NCBI RefSeq assembly: GCF_040581485.1
Contig: NC_090131.1
Span: 19,480,532-19,544,531 of the forward strand
Direction of reading: 5' to 3'
DNA: 64,000 nt
From: Linepithema humile
Taxonomy: Eukaryota > Arthropoda > Insecta > Hymenoptera > Formicidae
The position numbers and the translations under genes were made by a program. Below, piece after piece: positions 1 through 12,900 of the stretch (position 1 is its first letter; every line of letters starts with the position of its first letter). The notes under the pieces were generated by a model. That model was not told where the DNA came from and did no database searches. It saw only the letters and a program-made list of their open reading frames with translations.

Positions 1-692
1 GAAAAAGGATCATTACGAAGAGGAAAAAGAATTCGCCCATCGAGCTTTATTCCGCCGCGAAGAGACAAATGGAAGACGGTAGACGGGGGGAGAGGCGTGG
101 AGCTCGCGAAGGGACGCGGAGAGATGAGATGAATAGTCGTCGATCGGTAGCGAGAGGAAAGAGAGTGGTGCATTGCGTGCCGTGTCGATGCATTCTCGCC
201 GGCTTTAATATAAAGCGATTTTACGAGTCGAATAAAAAAGCCATTAATCGCTTCCGATTGGACCGTCGCGGAAGGTAGACAGATGATGTATAGCGCGGAC
301 CGCGGCTTAACGTACGATAAAGGACTCTCGCGGGAACGCCGGCGATAGGTCACGGCCTAACCGTCATTGCTCCTATCGTTATTGCGATATCATTCGTCGT
401 CCCGAGAGCGATCGACAAGGGGCCGCCGAAATACGTATTGTAACGTCCAAAATGGAGACTCAGCGAAGTACACGTCATACGGGGACCTCTGAATCCTCGA
501 GATATCCTGCTATCAGCGTGATCTAAATCCGTTAAACTCAACCCCAGTTTTGTAACGTAAAATAAACTGCGAAAGGGACATTCTTATTTACCGCGATATA
601 ATTTACATTTATGTGGATTTTATTTTCAAAGATATTGTTATAATATGTTTAGGTGTTCAATTTTTTTTAATGAAGAATTCTTAGTTTGTCTT

Positions 693-748
693 CTAAGGCT
701 GTAAAAAGTGGCATAAAACTTAAAGGCTGTAAAAAATACGTAAAATTC
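693..748. repeat. Imperfect 28-bp tandem duplication
   Basis: The words TAAGGCTGTAAAAA and TAAAGGCTGTAAAAAA recur about 28 bases apart, each followed by a similar A-rich tail. This is a diverged two-copy tandem repeat in AT-rich DNA. No coding content was seen. Confidence 0.6.
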
Positions 749-2523
749 ACAGTCTTAATAGTTAAAATATTATGACAAATCTCTCTCTCATCTTAAGACC
801 GCTCTCATCTTGCATTCGTGGAAGTTAAACAACGTATCTGGGGCAGACTGACATCAAAGGCGGTGTTTTATCGACGTGATAAAACGCGATATGGTCGCAT
901 ACAAAAGAAGGCTCTCGAGAAAGAAAAGGGATGATCGCTGACCAGACCGAACGGAGTCAGGGAAAACGATGGCGTGGGGAGGTTTGGCCCGGTAGAGACA
1001 TGTTACGCGCCAAAATGGACAAGACTTTTGGAGGAGCGCAACGGTTGTTTTAACGTAGGTTATTTTCCGGACGGGCGATTTCCCGGCGATTCAGTGTACT
1101 TCGGGGACACACTACCGTATCGCTTAAGAAAACGTTACGTCGGCCCTTACAGCGCGGATCATACGGTAGGACCTTGTACGTTTATTAGACAAATATGTCC
1201 GGTCTTACCCCTCGATTACCATTTGGGTAAAATATCGGCGTCGTTTGTGCTCGCTGTATGTTACAGCGACCCTTCCGGCGGAGTTTAAGTTTAATATAAA
1301 CGCGAACGAGGCTACTTTCGTACCGAGAAATATGATAGAGGAAATCTTATACCCAATTTATTTTATACCCTCAATTTCAATATTTTAAATAATACATATA
1401 TTTAATAAAATGCCATATTTGCATTTTGCAAAATTCAAAGTAATAATATTACAACAAATTAATAGTTTAATATTGTACAATATTATTGATTTGTTCAATT
1501 TTAAATTAAATGTACAACTTTCACAACGAGAATACATCGCGTGTTCAAAATCCAAGATTTTTCCAAAAGCATCACGATATAAGATATAAGATGAAATAAT
1601 AATCAAGCGGGTTAGCTTGACTGATCGCGGGGGATGATAAAAGAGAAAACACCATATGTCCTTCAATATACTATATGGGCGATGGCGTAATGACGAGTCG
1701 TGATATAAGTGGCACGATATACGAGGGACGATATGATCCAAACAATCCCACGAATCCGTTAAGAAAGTTGTCTTGATAGATCCTACATCGCGCTGTCTCA
1801 TCTGTGTTTTGCGAGTAAAAGTTTCCCCATCGATACGTTATTACAGCCGCACGACACGCGATATTCAACGATCCAATGCGGTCGATGATATCATAAGGTA
1901 TATTAAGACATTATTGACGCGCCTGTGTGTTTCTCCGCGAGTGCATCGTTGCAAATCAGAAGTTGCGTGCAATTCTGTTTGCTTTTGGATTACGTAACAC
2001 TGTCGCGATGTCGACAACACACATACGTGCTCCCTCCGTTCTCAGCTTCGTATACGTTTTCACAGGAGACACTCGAGCCTCAAAGGAGAAGCACTTGCCT
2101 CTCTTGGAAATAAAACAAGAATTTACATAAGGGAGAAATCTACGTTTTCTTATGTAACCACCATCAAAAAAAGATTCTACTCTTTTAAGCTATTAGCATT
2201 TTCTTTGTAGTTTGTCCGCCATTTGAACTTAATAATATTCCACTCGTCGCGATACAGTCAAGAAAATTTTTCTTTCTTTCTTTTTTTTAATAAAAACATC
2301 TGTTCTTGTGGATATAACGTGCTTTTTTATAATGCTGATAACATCAGTAAATCAACTTTTTTAATAGCTCAATATATGAAAATATTGATGTCTGTTAAAC
2401 TAGCATCCCCACAACTTTTAGTATAAATTTTCTTTCAATTTTTTGTGGTGAAGGGGGGAGGAGTGCTAGTTTAATAAACATAAAATATTGCTAGCAACCA
2501 GTTTATGGTGCAATATTTCTGAC

Positions 2524-2547
2524 GTTATGACATTATGACATTATGAA
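2524..2547. repeat. 8-bp tandem repeat, about three copies
   Basis: Three near-identical copies of the unit ATTATGAC run head to tail; the first has G for A at its first base and the last ends in A. It is a short minisatellite in AT-rich DNA. Confidence 0.75.
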
Positions 2548-3542
2548 TCAAAGTGCTACGATGTACGTCCGGCTTCTTCACTCGTCGCGACTAAATGAGG
2601 CGGAATGAGCGTTCCTAGAACGCGGCTGTGATTTATTATTAGGGGATGCGTCACATTGTGTTCATTAGAAGCGCGAGTTGGCGACTGCACGAACAATTAG
2701 CAACAGAATGATTGGCGATAAGAATTACGAATGCACGCACGCTGACAAGCACAGCCTTGAAGAACAGTGGACATCCGTTTAACTCCGCGTGGCCCACGCA
2801 CGCGTGTATTTCGATATACACGTTTGTTACCGTGAACGAGCGTTAGTCACCCGATAGAAAGAGAGAAAAAGAGAAAAAGAGACAGAAAGAGAGAGATTTT
2901 CGCTTTTACATCGATGACGATGGATGAAAAAATAGAGAGCATTAGCCATCTTCTGTTTACGGAATGTCTACTCAAAGCTTAAAAAAATTTTTTGCCTGAA
3001 AACTCATAAATTTTCAGAAAAAAACCCAAAAAAGCATTTTTATGTACAAATTTAGAATGGAATTTTTTCTTGTATGAGCTTTTTCATATTTCCTATTCAT
3101 ACTCGTGGAGAAAATTAAAAAAAACCATTTAATTTTTAAATATTAAATTAATTAATTAATAAAGAAACTTAATCGAAAATTTTTTAAGATAATAAAAAAT
3201 AAATTAAATAAAAAGAAGTATTGAAAAAAATTAAAAAGCAAATCGATCAACAACAAGATAGATATTTTTAAGAATAAGACATTTATAGGAAAAATTTTTC
3301 GAGTCTCAATAAAATTTGTTGAGAATGTGCCAAATTTTTCTAGACAGAAGAAAAAGAATAGTTGAAAATTTTCCAAGTTTCCCAAGTTTTTCGAGATGAA
3401 TATCCTCGCTTGGAATACGTGATGTAGAATAGCGTGGTCTGTAACGGAAGGAAAGAACGGAAGGAAATTTTTATACATGCGCCCGCAAAATTATCAGTAT
3501 CTCGCGCAAGTATGTACATATCTGTAATTTTCTAAAATCTTT

Positions 3543-3621
<79 letters not shown>
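3543..3621. repeat. Poly-C run followed by a long (CT)n microsatellite
   Basis: A run of about ten C is followed by an uninterrupted CT dinucleotide tract of about 35 units, ending at TGCAG. On the minus strand it reads as GA repeats, the type bound by GAGA factor in insects. Its length makes it likely to vary between individuals. It lies about 210 bases upstream of the TATA-like element at 3832. Confidence 0.97.
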
Positions 3622-3624
<3 letters not shown>

Positions 3625-3831
3625 GTTAACGACGCGTAGCAGCTGTCGACATTCGCTGGAACGACCGACCTTGTGATGTCCGCGCGAATATACGGACAGT
3701 TAAAATCACGCAGGCGAGTTAGATGAGCGCGCGGCTGCGGACGTCGCTTTTAACCGCGTGACGACGGACGCTCACGAAGCAGCTTGGGAGATATTACGTA
3801 CCTGCGTTTCTCTGAAGAGACATCGTCATTC

Positions 3832-3866
3832 TATAAAAGCCGCGAGGAATAATTTAACATTCACTA
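3832..3866 (+). promoter_or_regulatory. Candidate TATA/initiator core promoter
   Basis: A TATAAAAG box at 3832-3839 is followed by TCACTA at 3861-3866, which puts the A of an initiator-like motif about 31 bases downstream of the first T of the box, the usual metazoan spacing. The initiator differs from the insect consensus TCAKTY. Upstream DNA at 3622-3830 is CpG-rich and preceded by a long GA/CT tract. The word GCGAGGAATAA occurs at 3842-3852 and again at 3871-3881, bracketing the proposed start. No ORF or exon follows that I can recognise, so this may be coincidence. Confidence 0.25.
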
Positions 3867-4159
3867 AATGCGCGAGGAATAAGGACGACAGGCGGTGGAG
3901 GCGGTACTAATCCGCATATAATGCCGCAAATAAAACACTGAAGCAGGATAGTTACATTTCCATCTCGACAATTGTGAAACAATTTGCGTTGACTATAATA
4001 AGGAAACAACATTAAATATCTAAAAATTGTCTAAAAGTTATTAAGGGACGCTTAAAAAATTCTAACATCCTTTTTAAATTATGCTTTCCGAATGTTAATA
4101 AGAAGTTATATTTATTCTGCGTGTTCTATCTAGAAGAAGAAGCGCATCTCGCAATATTC

Positions 4160-4700
4160 GATCTCGTTACACGATTCCTTCGAGACACCACGCGCGCTTC
4201 ACTTCACCGATGCTCGAGTCCGCGTCCCGTTTATCCCGTTTCTTCCCGACTGCGCGACGTCGGGCAACAAAGTCGACGGCATTAGCCAGGTGCGTCCGTT
4301 CCGGCCGAGAGATAAATCCCGCTGTTCCCGGCGTTCCGGATCCGCGACGTCGAGGAATATAGCCCGCGCGCAAACTCGCTCTTCCTTACCTCTTTCTCTT
4401 TTTTTTTTCTCCCTGCAAGAAGACGACGTCGACGGCGGCGTCGGCAGGCGCAGTTCATTTCACGGACCTTCCGACTCCTCCCGCGGAGTTCGACGTAGAG
4501 GATAATATAGAGACGAAGGGAGATTCGCCCTCCCGAGTGGATCTCGCACCTGGGTCCGTCCCCCGGGACCGTCGGCGGTCGATTCCGCGCGCGCGCGCGC
4601 GCGGCAAGAGAATCGACGGCGATCTATCTAACTGCCTTGTTGTCCCGCGTATATAGAGCCCAACCATTTACGGCGCCGTTGTCCCACGTCCCGAATAATT
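4160..4700. other. CpG-rich block with GC dinucleotide run
   Basis: This block is much richer in CpG than the AT-rich DNA on both sides. It contains a T-rich run near 4390-4410, a GACGTCGACGG stretch near 4428, and an alternating GC run at 4587-4603. Stop-free stretches of about 70 codons occur on both strands, as expected from composition; none is recognised. It could be an unannotated promoter or first-exon region. No core promoter motif was identified in it. Confidence 0.4.
4587..4603. repeat. (GC)n dinucleotide run
   Basis: Seventeen bases of strictly alternating G and C. Alternating purine-pyrimidine DNA of this kind can adopt Z-DNA under negative supercoiling. Confidence 0.9.
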
Positions 4701-7700
4701 TACAAGTCCATTATATCGGATTTTTCTCTCCGAGGCACGAGCAATTGTTTTCACAATTTTAGGAACCGCGGAGCGTGGTTACCCTCCTCTTAAATCACCA
4801 ATTGCCAGTTCGTATGTGAAACCGGAGTATTTAATCTTCGGCGTATTTACGTTATTTTACTTTAAACGACGTATTTCCGTTTTATTCATATATTTATTAT
4901 TTTTAATCTTTAATAACAATTGTCGAAAAATAACTTTAGAATTATGTATGCTATTTAATACGACTTTTAAAAACAAAAACATTTCAATAACGTCATTTGT
5001 ATAAACATTTCTATTTAAAAATCTAATTAAAAAAAATAGAATTTCTCTTTTAACGCCGCCTTAAAGATATAATGACAGCATGAAGTTGGTTCGTGAAACT
5101 CGATCGGCTGCGAAAAAAGGAGGTCGAAAAGAGCGACGTGGCATGTCAGGCAGTGTCGCGTCACGTCACTTCGTGTTACGTTTCGTCACGTCACTTCAGA
5201 AAATATAACACGGCGATTCTCGTCCACGAGAATGGATATTTAATGGAACGAAACAACGCACGTGCAGCTTGACCGATTTCTCTCGATGCTCATGTATGTT
5301 TTTTCATGCAATATCAAAATAATGTAGTCCGTTCGACAAAAGACAAAAGCGACTGAGAATATTATACAAGATACTGCGTTGCAAAATTCATATTAAGAAA
5401 ATGGTGAAAAATATTTTATCCATTTGTAAAAAATTCGATATTCTGTTCACAAAAAATTCATCGTAATTAACTAAATATTTATAAATCACGAATAATTTTT
5501 GACGCAAGCAGCGTATTTGTTATTGATACATTGGAATGTAACGCGTGTGTCGAACTTCAGAATCGAACTTCCTACCTCGTGCGACTTTTCTGACGCAAAT
5601 TCGGAATCTCGGAAAATGCAGCGTCTCCACGAGTGCACTCTGAATATAACATAACTTTCGCGGCGGCGGAGAGCTTTTCTCCAATTCTGACGAACCGACA
5701 TCTGACTTCCCGTGCGTCACAAAAGAGAGAGCTGCGCGCCGGAAGCCGTGTACTCGTGAGGCTCGCGGGTAGATTTCCGCGTGGCGCTTCGTTTGAAGTG
5801 GTCCCGAGTCCCATTCCAGCAGCCAGTTTTGGTCCAGCCCCGCGTAAAGTTCAGCTCGATGTATGCAGATGCGCGCTGAGTCTATAAGCGGCTCCTACTA
5901 CATATATGGCTACTTACGAATACATCGAGTAATGTTTCTAAGCTTAGCCTGCGTTCACCTACGTAAGGGAGAATTAATCCGCACTATTTACGAGCTTTAC
6001 CTAATTTGAAAGTCATACAAACTATCGATCGGCATATTAAGTAATCGTCTTCTACCGTAAAATGTAAAAAATAGATATAAAAAGTAAATAATGAAATAAA
6101 AATTTTAACAGGTTTACACATCAAATTATATACGCGAAGAAAAGACGAAATTGTTAGTATTATTTCGATCATTAATTAAAGTTACTGTTATACTTTATAA
6201 GTCAAGTTTTATTATCTTGTTTCATTTTCTTGACTTTGGAATTAAGCAATATTGTACGTGACATTAAGCCGAGAGATGAATGTGCGTTAACAAGAGCGAG
6301 AACAGAGAAAGAACAGAGAAATAGAGAAACTGGAAAGATGTACACTACACACGAAAAATATCCCAGTTTACATCCACACAATTACGGGATAATTGCTCGT
6401 AATTCCATAATTAGCTCTTTTCGTTACTCCACCTATGTGCACCGACCAAAGGAAAGCTTGCCGCAAGTTGACACAGATACACCTTCACGCTATGTTTGCG
6501 GCGATGTACGCTTGGATGCTTTTCGGGGGTAGTGTACTGATTCAGCTGATGCACATTATGCACACAGCGCGCGTCTCTTCTGCACGGCTAGTAAAGCCCG
6601 ACCAACGACGACGCCCGCTGATGCGCGACGCAGCTTGCGTAACGCACACGCACGCCGCAAACGCCACGCCGGCTGACCCACATGCGCGATCTTTATTTAA
6701 ACTGGTTTCCTCTTCGGCGTCCTTTAGACCCGACTTTCGTCTGTACTCCGGTCGCCGGGTCACCGGATCCGAGCGCGTCACTTTCCGCGAGATTGCAGCT
6801 CGAGAAAGGTCGACCTAATATACACGGTGTCTCGCAAAAAGCACGCAGTCCAATTAATTGCAAAAACAACAATAAACAAAATAAATATTTTCTGCAGATA
6901 AAATCTCTTTCGTTGTCATATTATTATTATCTCTAATAATTTTTATTTCTTCAAAAATTGTTATATCTAAACAAATTTACATACGCAGTAGATTTTCATA
7001 ATTTATGCTATATATTATTTCATATTATGCTTCATATGATTTTGCTTCTATGAACAATACAACGGACGTTGGTTTTTACGATCACGACAAAATGGTATTA
7101 GAAAAACGGCGGAAGTAATTGCGGAATCATCTCCTCGCGTTCGCTGCCGCGGTAAAGTTCGAATTTGTCCACGGTTCACTTATAAAACCACAAAAATTTC
7201 AATTGCAAATGCCTGTCGACTTTGATACCGCGGAGAATAACGAGCCAGCGAGACGAGCGCTTTTTAAGCATCGACGCGAACCCGCCTCGTCGAATATTCT
7301 TGTTTCTCAAACGTATGTAAAGTTTGAATAATACAGCACAGAGAGAAGGCGAAGAGGTAGCGCGCGTAAAAGGAGCAACGCGGAATAAAAATGCACCATT
7401 ACATTTCCATCGATCCTGCCACTTTCGCGTCGTACTGGCTTTGAGATCTCTTCAGAGTAAAAATAACGATACAGCGAAGCAATTATAATTTATGATTACA
7501 TTACAATGTATCGATACGATATACATTTTACGCACGATATATTTTAAGATCGCTCAAACGACTATGAATATTAATTAATATCAAAATCAATTAATATCTA
7601 TTGCAATTATTTCCTAATATTTACATTGTGTAATTTCAATGTTCAAGAAAAAGTGAAAAAGTGAAAAGACACCTGATAAAAGAAAAAATGTTATCGTAAT

Positions 7701-9369
7701 ATACAAGAATATTATTTTGGTTACTCTTTTTTATATATAAAAAATAGTGGGTATAATATTTCTATCCAATATCAATGTTCTTGCTTCACTGCTTCATAAA
7801 CTTCCGAATTCTGTTCTGAAAAGATTTCAATGTTTATATGGTCATTCTCAGACTGTCTCATAAAAAAATGTCTAGTGCTTTTTTTTACATTAGAAGAATC
7901 GATCAAAAATATGCATAAATATGCTTAGCATCAAGTCCAAGATGCGTAAAATATTTTCAGATTATGATTCTAGATTTTCTTCTTCAAGATTTATGGTTTG
8001 ATATAATATTTCTTCTGGTAAAAAAGATATTGGAGGAATGCAAGAGTAAAGAGAGCTGCGCACAAAACCGAAATCTTTTTCCACGAACAGAATTCAAAAC
8101 CTCGTAAAGCGGTGACCAAGTGTGCTTTGAAGTCGGAAAGGTTTATATACATAGAAAAATGGCCAAAACAAAATTCTTGTACATTGCGATAAAAAAAATG
8201 TTTTTTAAATGTTCCTTTACTTTTGATTTGCTCTCGTATTATTACATATGCATATTAAATTTTTATATAAACAATATTTTTTTATTTTTGAGTTTATTAA
8301 GACGCTTATCTATCTATTTTATATCGTATTACGAGTGATTGCCGAGAAAACTGTTAAATTCTAGTATTAACACTTTATTTCATTTCACATAGTTGATTGG
8401 TGTATTTATCTATTTGTTCTGATTGGCTACTTACCGGCATGCATGTAACTTATAATAGTAAAACAGATCCGATACTCCTCTCAATTACACTCGCGTAATA
8501 CCCCGGATATACCCAAGCAACCATCGTAATACGAGCGCGCGTATCAGATTTCGCATCTCCTAATCGAACCAGCGTTGCAAGCGTTGCTTTATTTCTAGCT
8601 GTCTGCGTGCTGTCATAAGACAACTCGCTTTTGTATCATGAGGCGGATTGTAATTCAATTCTAGAAAAATGAGATCCTTTCTTTTCATCGAGTTATTCGC
8701 GTGCCCATCAAGCATAGAATTTCCTCTCGTTACGACACGTGTATAATCAGATGATTGCCAAAACTTCGCGACTACTTGGACCATTTCGCGTCATTTATTG
8801 TATCGAATTCTACGATTCTCTGATATTTTGCTAAGTTTTCAAAGAAGCTTTTGTACTGGAATTACTATAGTGACTCATAAAAATTCTAAAATTTCAAAAT
8901 ATGAAAAAATTTTTTTCTGCTTTTATATATTTTCTATGTGTCATTTAAAATTCTTTTTGCAAAATTTTTTAAATTCAAAATCTATCAATTTTTTATCTGT
9001 AAATAAAATATAGATCAAACAGTGAAATGATGAAAAAAGTTGTTAAAAATTACATTATAAATAAAAGGAAAATTTCTATTAATGATTAATTTTATTATGT
9101 ACATTAATTTTCAGAATAAAATTTGTAAAAAAAGACGTAAAATATTTCAAATAAAATTTTTTAAAATCATTCTCTGTGTTACAGAATATAAAAATATGCT
9201 CTGAACAATTTTTCAACGTTTTGTTGACACTTGCTATTAACTATTCTACTAGCTCGTGTTAAATACAGATAACCTTGATATTCCGCGCAGCGAACGTTTA
9301 CGGAGAAACGCAAATTCGTAGCGTACTCTTCGCGCGTAATCAACGAGTGTATTCCCACGGGACTCAAGT
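4701..9369. other. Gene-free AT-rich stretch
   Basis: Long AT-rich DNA with short homopolymer and AT runs, including the palindrome TTTTTTATATATAAAAAA near 7727-7745. A moderately CpG-rich patch lies at about 5570-5880 and another at 6540-6800. No ORF here has recognisable content. A good minus-strand splice-donor word (GTAAGTAG) occurs near 8434 but has no convincing exon attached. Confidence 0.55.
5159..5198 (+). repeat. Duplicated CGTCACGTCACTTC motif (CRE-like)
   Basis: The 14-base word CGTCACGTCACTTC occurs at 5159-5172 and at 5184-5197, a 25-base period. Each copy contains two overlapping GTCAC units resembling half-sites for bZIP (CREB/ATF-type) or nuclear-receptor-like factors. It may be a small regulatory cluster or a minor tandem duplication. 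Confidence 0.55.
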
Positions 9370-9892
9370 GCTGCTACAACCGATATACCGTTGTCGCGAC
9401 AGTGCAGCAGGTCGGGAGAGACAACTTCGTAACCAGTCGGGTCGTCCGCGCTCTCGAGAAGACACGATACGAATTCTCGGGATTCTGCCGCGATGCACGC
9501 GCGCGCGGCCGTATTCCCAAATCGATCGCGACGGCGACGACAGTGACGACGACAACGATGAGAATGAGAGAAAGCGGAAGAGGAAGAAGCGCATCCCGCT
9601 GAATTCCGCCGATTCGATTCTCGCTTTTCCGAACGAATACGTGAATTCCGGGGATTGGTGGCTCCAAGCCGAAGATGGTCGCGAGAGCTATGTATGAATG
9701 TGCCGTGTGTCAGTTTTCGTGTGTACAATTCCCGCGGGAAGACACTGGCTCTCTTCCACGCTGGCAAGCCACCATCGTCTCGCGTGTCTTACATCTTTCA
9801 CAAACCGAGCCGTCGCATGTCGTTATCATGCAAACAGCGACGTTTCCATGGTTCACAATGAAGCGCATCCAAATGTTAGGTTTCACGTCTAC

Positions 9893-9895
<3 letters not shown>
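9370..9895. other. CpG-rich block with imperfect GAC tract
   Basis: CpG-rich DNA with an imperfect GAC trinucleotide tract at about 9527-9560, followed by purine-rich AGAGGAAGAAG DNA. Several overlapping frames are open on both strands, the longest 172 codons on the minus strand (9249-9767). This reflects the repeat composition, and that frame begins with TTG rather than ATG. It could be an exon-bearing or promoter block. No protein family was recognised. Confidence 0.4.

Positions 9896-9942
<47 letters not shown>
9896..9942. repeat. (GA)n microsatellite
   Basis: About 23 uninterrupted GA units close the CpG-rich block and are followed immediately by AT-rich DNA. The orientation is opposite to the CT tracts elsewhere in the window. 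Confidence 0.97.
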
Positions 9943-9945
<3 letters not shown>

Positions 9946-10459
9946 AACGATGTTCAATTTAAAAAAAAATGTTTCAATTATTAGGCTTGCGATACGATAT
10001 AAATCGGAATCGGGTCACACAACTAGAAAGGAATGTCATTGAATAAAATATGCAATTAAAACTTGTTTTAGGCAATATATCCATAATTTAAAGCAGAAAA
10101 TTTGTGACACAAATTAATTGATAATTTTACATAATAAAAAATATTTGAAAAATCGAAATCGAACACACAACGTACACATATATATGTGAACGTTCTGATT
10201 TTTAAAATATTTTCTGTATTACAACACATAACATAAAATTATAAACAGAATTCTACCTCGAAATGCAAATTATAGATTGCTCGAAATGAGCACTATATAA
10301 TTACACCCATTCAAAAAAGGATATACCACTAAATTAAAGAGAATAAATACATAATTTTAGTTTTAATTTTTATATTTAATTTTTGCTTCAATATCGAATT
10401 TTGTAAAGAATTGGTTTGCAGAGAACATCAGGAAATTATTGTCGACGTACTCCAAAGTT

Positions 10460-10484
10460 AAAATTTAAATTTAAATTTAAATTT
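10460..10484. repeat. (AAATTT)n tandem repeat
   Basis: About four head-to-tail AAATTT units. The unit is self-complementary, so the array is also a near-perfect palindrome. AAATTT in phase with the helix tends to bend DNA, but the 6-base spacing here is not helically phased. Confidence 0.85.
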
Positions 10485-11306
10485 AGGAGATTATTTTCAT
10501 CGAGTTTTCCATATTCATACAAGCATATCGGCTTATATCTAAAAAGCTCCTTCATAGTAAAAGTTGCGCCAAGGCTTCGCTAAATTCGCTAAATCCAACG
10601 CACGTACGTGCGTATATAATAATAAAACCGCATAAAGCTGCGCGTTGAATTCTGTCCGACGAATGAGCACGGCGGTAATGCAACAGGATTAACACGCGCC
10701 CCGCCCGGCCGAAGAGGGAATGATTCTCTTTCGTCCCTTAATCATAACAATACCAAATGTTACTCGATGATAACTGTATTAGGCTCGATAAAATACTAGA
10801 CTCGCACCCTCTCCGGCTTGCCGTTTGTTTGTCGAACCGAAACGTCCCGTCGCGCAAACATTCGCGCAGGCTGGTCGTACAAGCCGCTCTCTTCTTTCCC
10901 CCCGACGATCGCGTGAGTGGCATTACGGGATTATTAGCGAACGAAAACTCGGCACAGGCGTCTCCTGTACTGGAAGCAATTGCCTACATATTTGATGAAC
11001 GACGGCCTATAGAACGAGGCGCGCATTACCATCACACCCTTTTTCCTTCCCTCCCGAGTCCCAAGCAAATGCGTAAAACTATTTCGAAATCAATACTTCG
11101 ACTCGAGCACCAAGGACTTTCTTGCTAGAACAACTTTTCGCAGGAATGTACAGGCAGATTCCTTGTACGACAACACCTGACAATTTATCGCGATGGAAAG
11201 CTCAAGCACGCATAGTAACGCGTAATAATAATAAGCAAGTTTTGCTCACGTCACGGGAGATTTCTCGCTTCTTCGGCTTCACGGCTTGACCAAGTACGGT
11301 CATGGC

Positions 11307-11348
11307 AATTAACGCAAATTATTAGCGAATTATGCAGTTTGCGTAATT
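11307..11348. repeat. Short inverted repeat (hairpin)
   Basis: AATTAACGCAAA near 11307-11318 faces its near-complement GTTTGCGTAATT near 11337-11348, about 18 bases apart. The stem has one bulged base. It is too short to call a microRNA precursor. Confidence 0.5.
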
Positions 11349-12199
11349 TAGAACGCAACCGGTCGAGATGTTATATCGAGTTATTAAACGAAGCGGCACT
11401 GTGCGCATTGCTTTTATCGCCGCGTATTAATTTACGCTGGTTACTCACCGAGTTAATGGCTGTCATACTGCTAACTCGACCTGGATCTGCGTCCACTAGC
11501 CCGCTGTCACTCTGTAACAAATACAGGGAGAAAAATGGCAAATTAGCAAATGAAAAGATCAATAATTTCTCCTATTGCTATTTTGCTATTGCGTCGCAAA
11601 TTTCATACAAATCACGCCCATTGAGATTCAAAAGAAAGAAAATGGTCATTCGGGGATGGTCCTTTCATATCGTCATTTGTACGTGTTTTCGAAGCGCAAA
11701 AGCGAATAATTTTCGGACGCAAAATTCCAAGTGGCGCGAATCGTTAATAATTTCGGAAACGCAATATTGTGGAAAGTGAACAGCATTCATATGAAAATTA
11801 TTCGCGCTGCGAAATCCCGACGCTTGCGAAAGCTGAGTGCACTCTACCGTCCGCTATGAAATTTTCTGTAATCATTCGCCGCTAGAACCGGGTTTCATCA
11901 AATATACGCTGTTTCCCGATGTTAGTTATTGCTTCATGATAAATTAATCGAAATTAAGCTTCTACTTTAAGCAGATATAAATTCTGCTCAGAAATTCAAA
12001 TAAAATATTAACGTTGCCAAATAAAGTATAAACTCCCATTTCTCCCTTTCCGAAAATTTCAGCTCGCCCTACATTACAAATGTAAATAAATTTTCACACA
12101 GACGCGGTAAATATCTCAAATCGCACCCACTAACGCAGCTCGAATTGCGCAAAGTACGCAAAAATACGACATCAAGCGGATATAAAATACATGAAACAA

Positions 12200-12900
12200 A
12201 CGCGTTGAAAATTCTGTGGCATTTTTCCTCGCCACTCGTCGCGCCAGACATTCTTCACAACTTGTATATTGCATACGGCGTCGTCTGTTCCTTTGGTTCG
12301 CCAAGGTCCGGGCGTTTCAATTTTGCGAGGCTCGCCGGTGTGTTTGCGTCCGAATTCGTCCACCTCGCGAATTTTTCCGATACGCCGTCACCGGAAATGC
12401 CCGTGCTCGCCATCAGTCACTGCCGATAGATCCCCGACGAGGCACACTCGGCATTACTGAGGATTATCGAGACGGAAATTCTTCGGGAAGGAAACGACGG
12501 CCGGATACGAGTTATTCGGGCGTGTAGTGTGCGAGGGAGGTGTACGTTGACGATGACGACAACGATGGCGAGAGAAACCGAGAAATCGGCCTCATAGAGG
12601 GCCTCAGCGAAGAAATAGTACAAAGGACGGGGGCGGCGGCGGAACCGAGACGAAAGAGCCAACGTGCAAATGTCGTTCTGAACTTTGATCGTAAAACAGC
12701 GGCAGACTTCTCGGGTGGGTGGAGCATCCGTCTTGAACCGCCGCCAAATCGGTTAAGCGCGAATAAATTTCCGTGTCAAACTTTGTACAGACGAAACGAA
12801 CGTATGAAAGAACCGACGGTTCCGCGTGTCGGGCAAGGTTGAACCCCTGCTGCGGAAATGGAACGGAACTACAATGTCTACGGAGCAAACGAGAGCGTAG
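12200..12900. other. Moderately CpG-rich block
   Basis: CpG-rich relative to its neighbours, with a short GACGATGACGACAACGATGG stretch near 12550 and a GGCGGCGGCGG patch near 12630. Overlapping open frames of up to 130 codons occur on both strands, none recognised. It could be an exon or promoter block by analogy with the other CpG-rich, GAC-bearing blocks in this window. Confidence 0.35.

Larger units (their letters stand above)
1..3542. other. Gene-free stretch, mostly AT-rich
   Basis: The first 550 bases are moderately GC- and CpG-rich; the rest is largely AT-rich. A stop-free run of 104 codons at 974-1288 (+) starts with ATG but resembles no family I recognise. A purine-rich stretch of GA/AAAGA units lies at about 2860-2897. 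Nothing else beyond the small repeats listed separately was recognised. Intergenic or intronic DNA is the best reading. Confidence 0.6.
9943..12199. other. Gene-free, largely AT-rich stretch
   Basis: AT-rich DNA with an AAATTT tandem run at 10460-10484, a short hairpin at 11307-11348, and a moderately GC-rich patch around 10680-10920. A 123-codon stop-free run at 10757-11128 and a 146-codon run at 11339-11779 (+) match nothing I recognise. No RNA gene was seen. Confidence 0.55.

Noticed and set aside
9249..9767. 172-codon minus-strand frame
   Set aside because: It begins with TTG and contains Ser- and Arg-rich low complexity from the GAC/AGAGG tract. Overlapping frames on both strands are also open.
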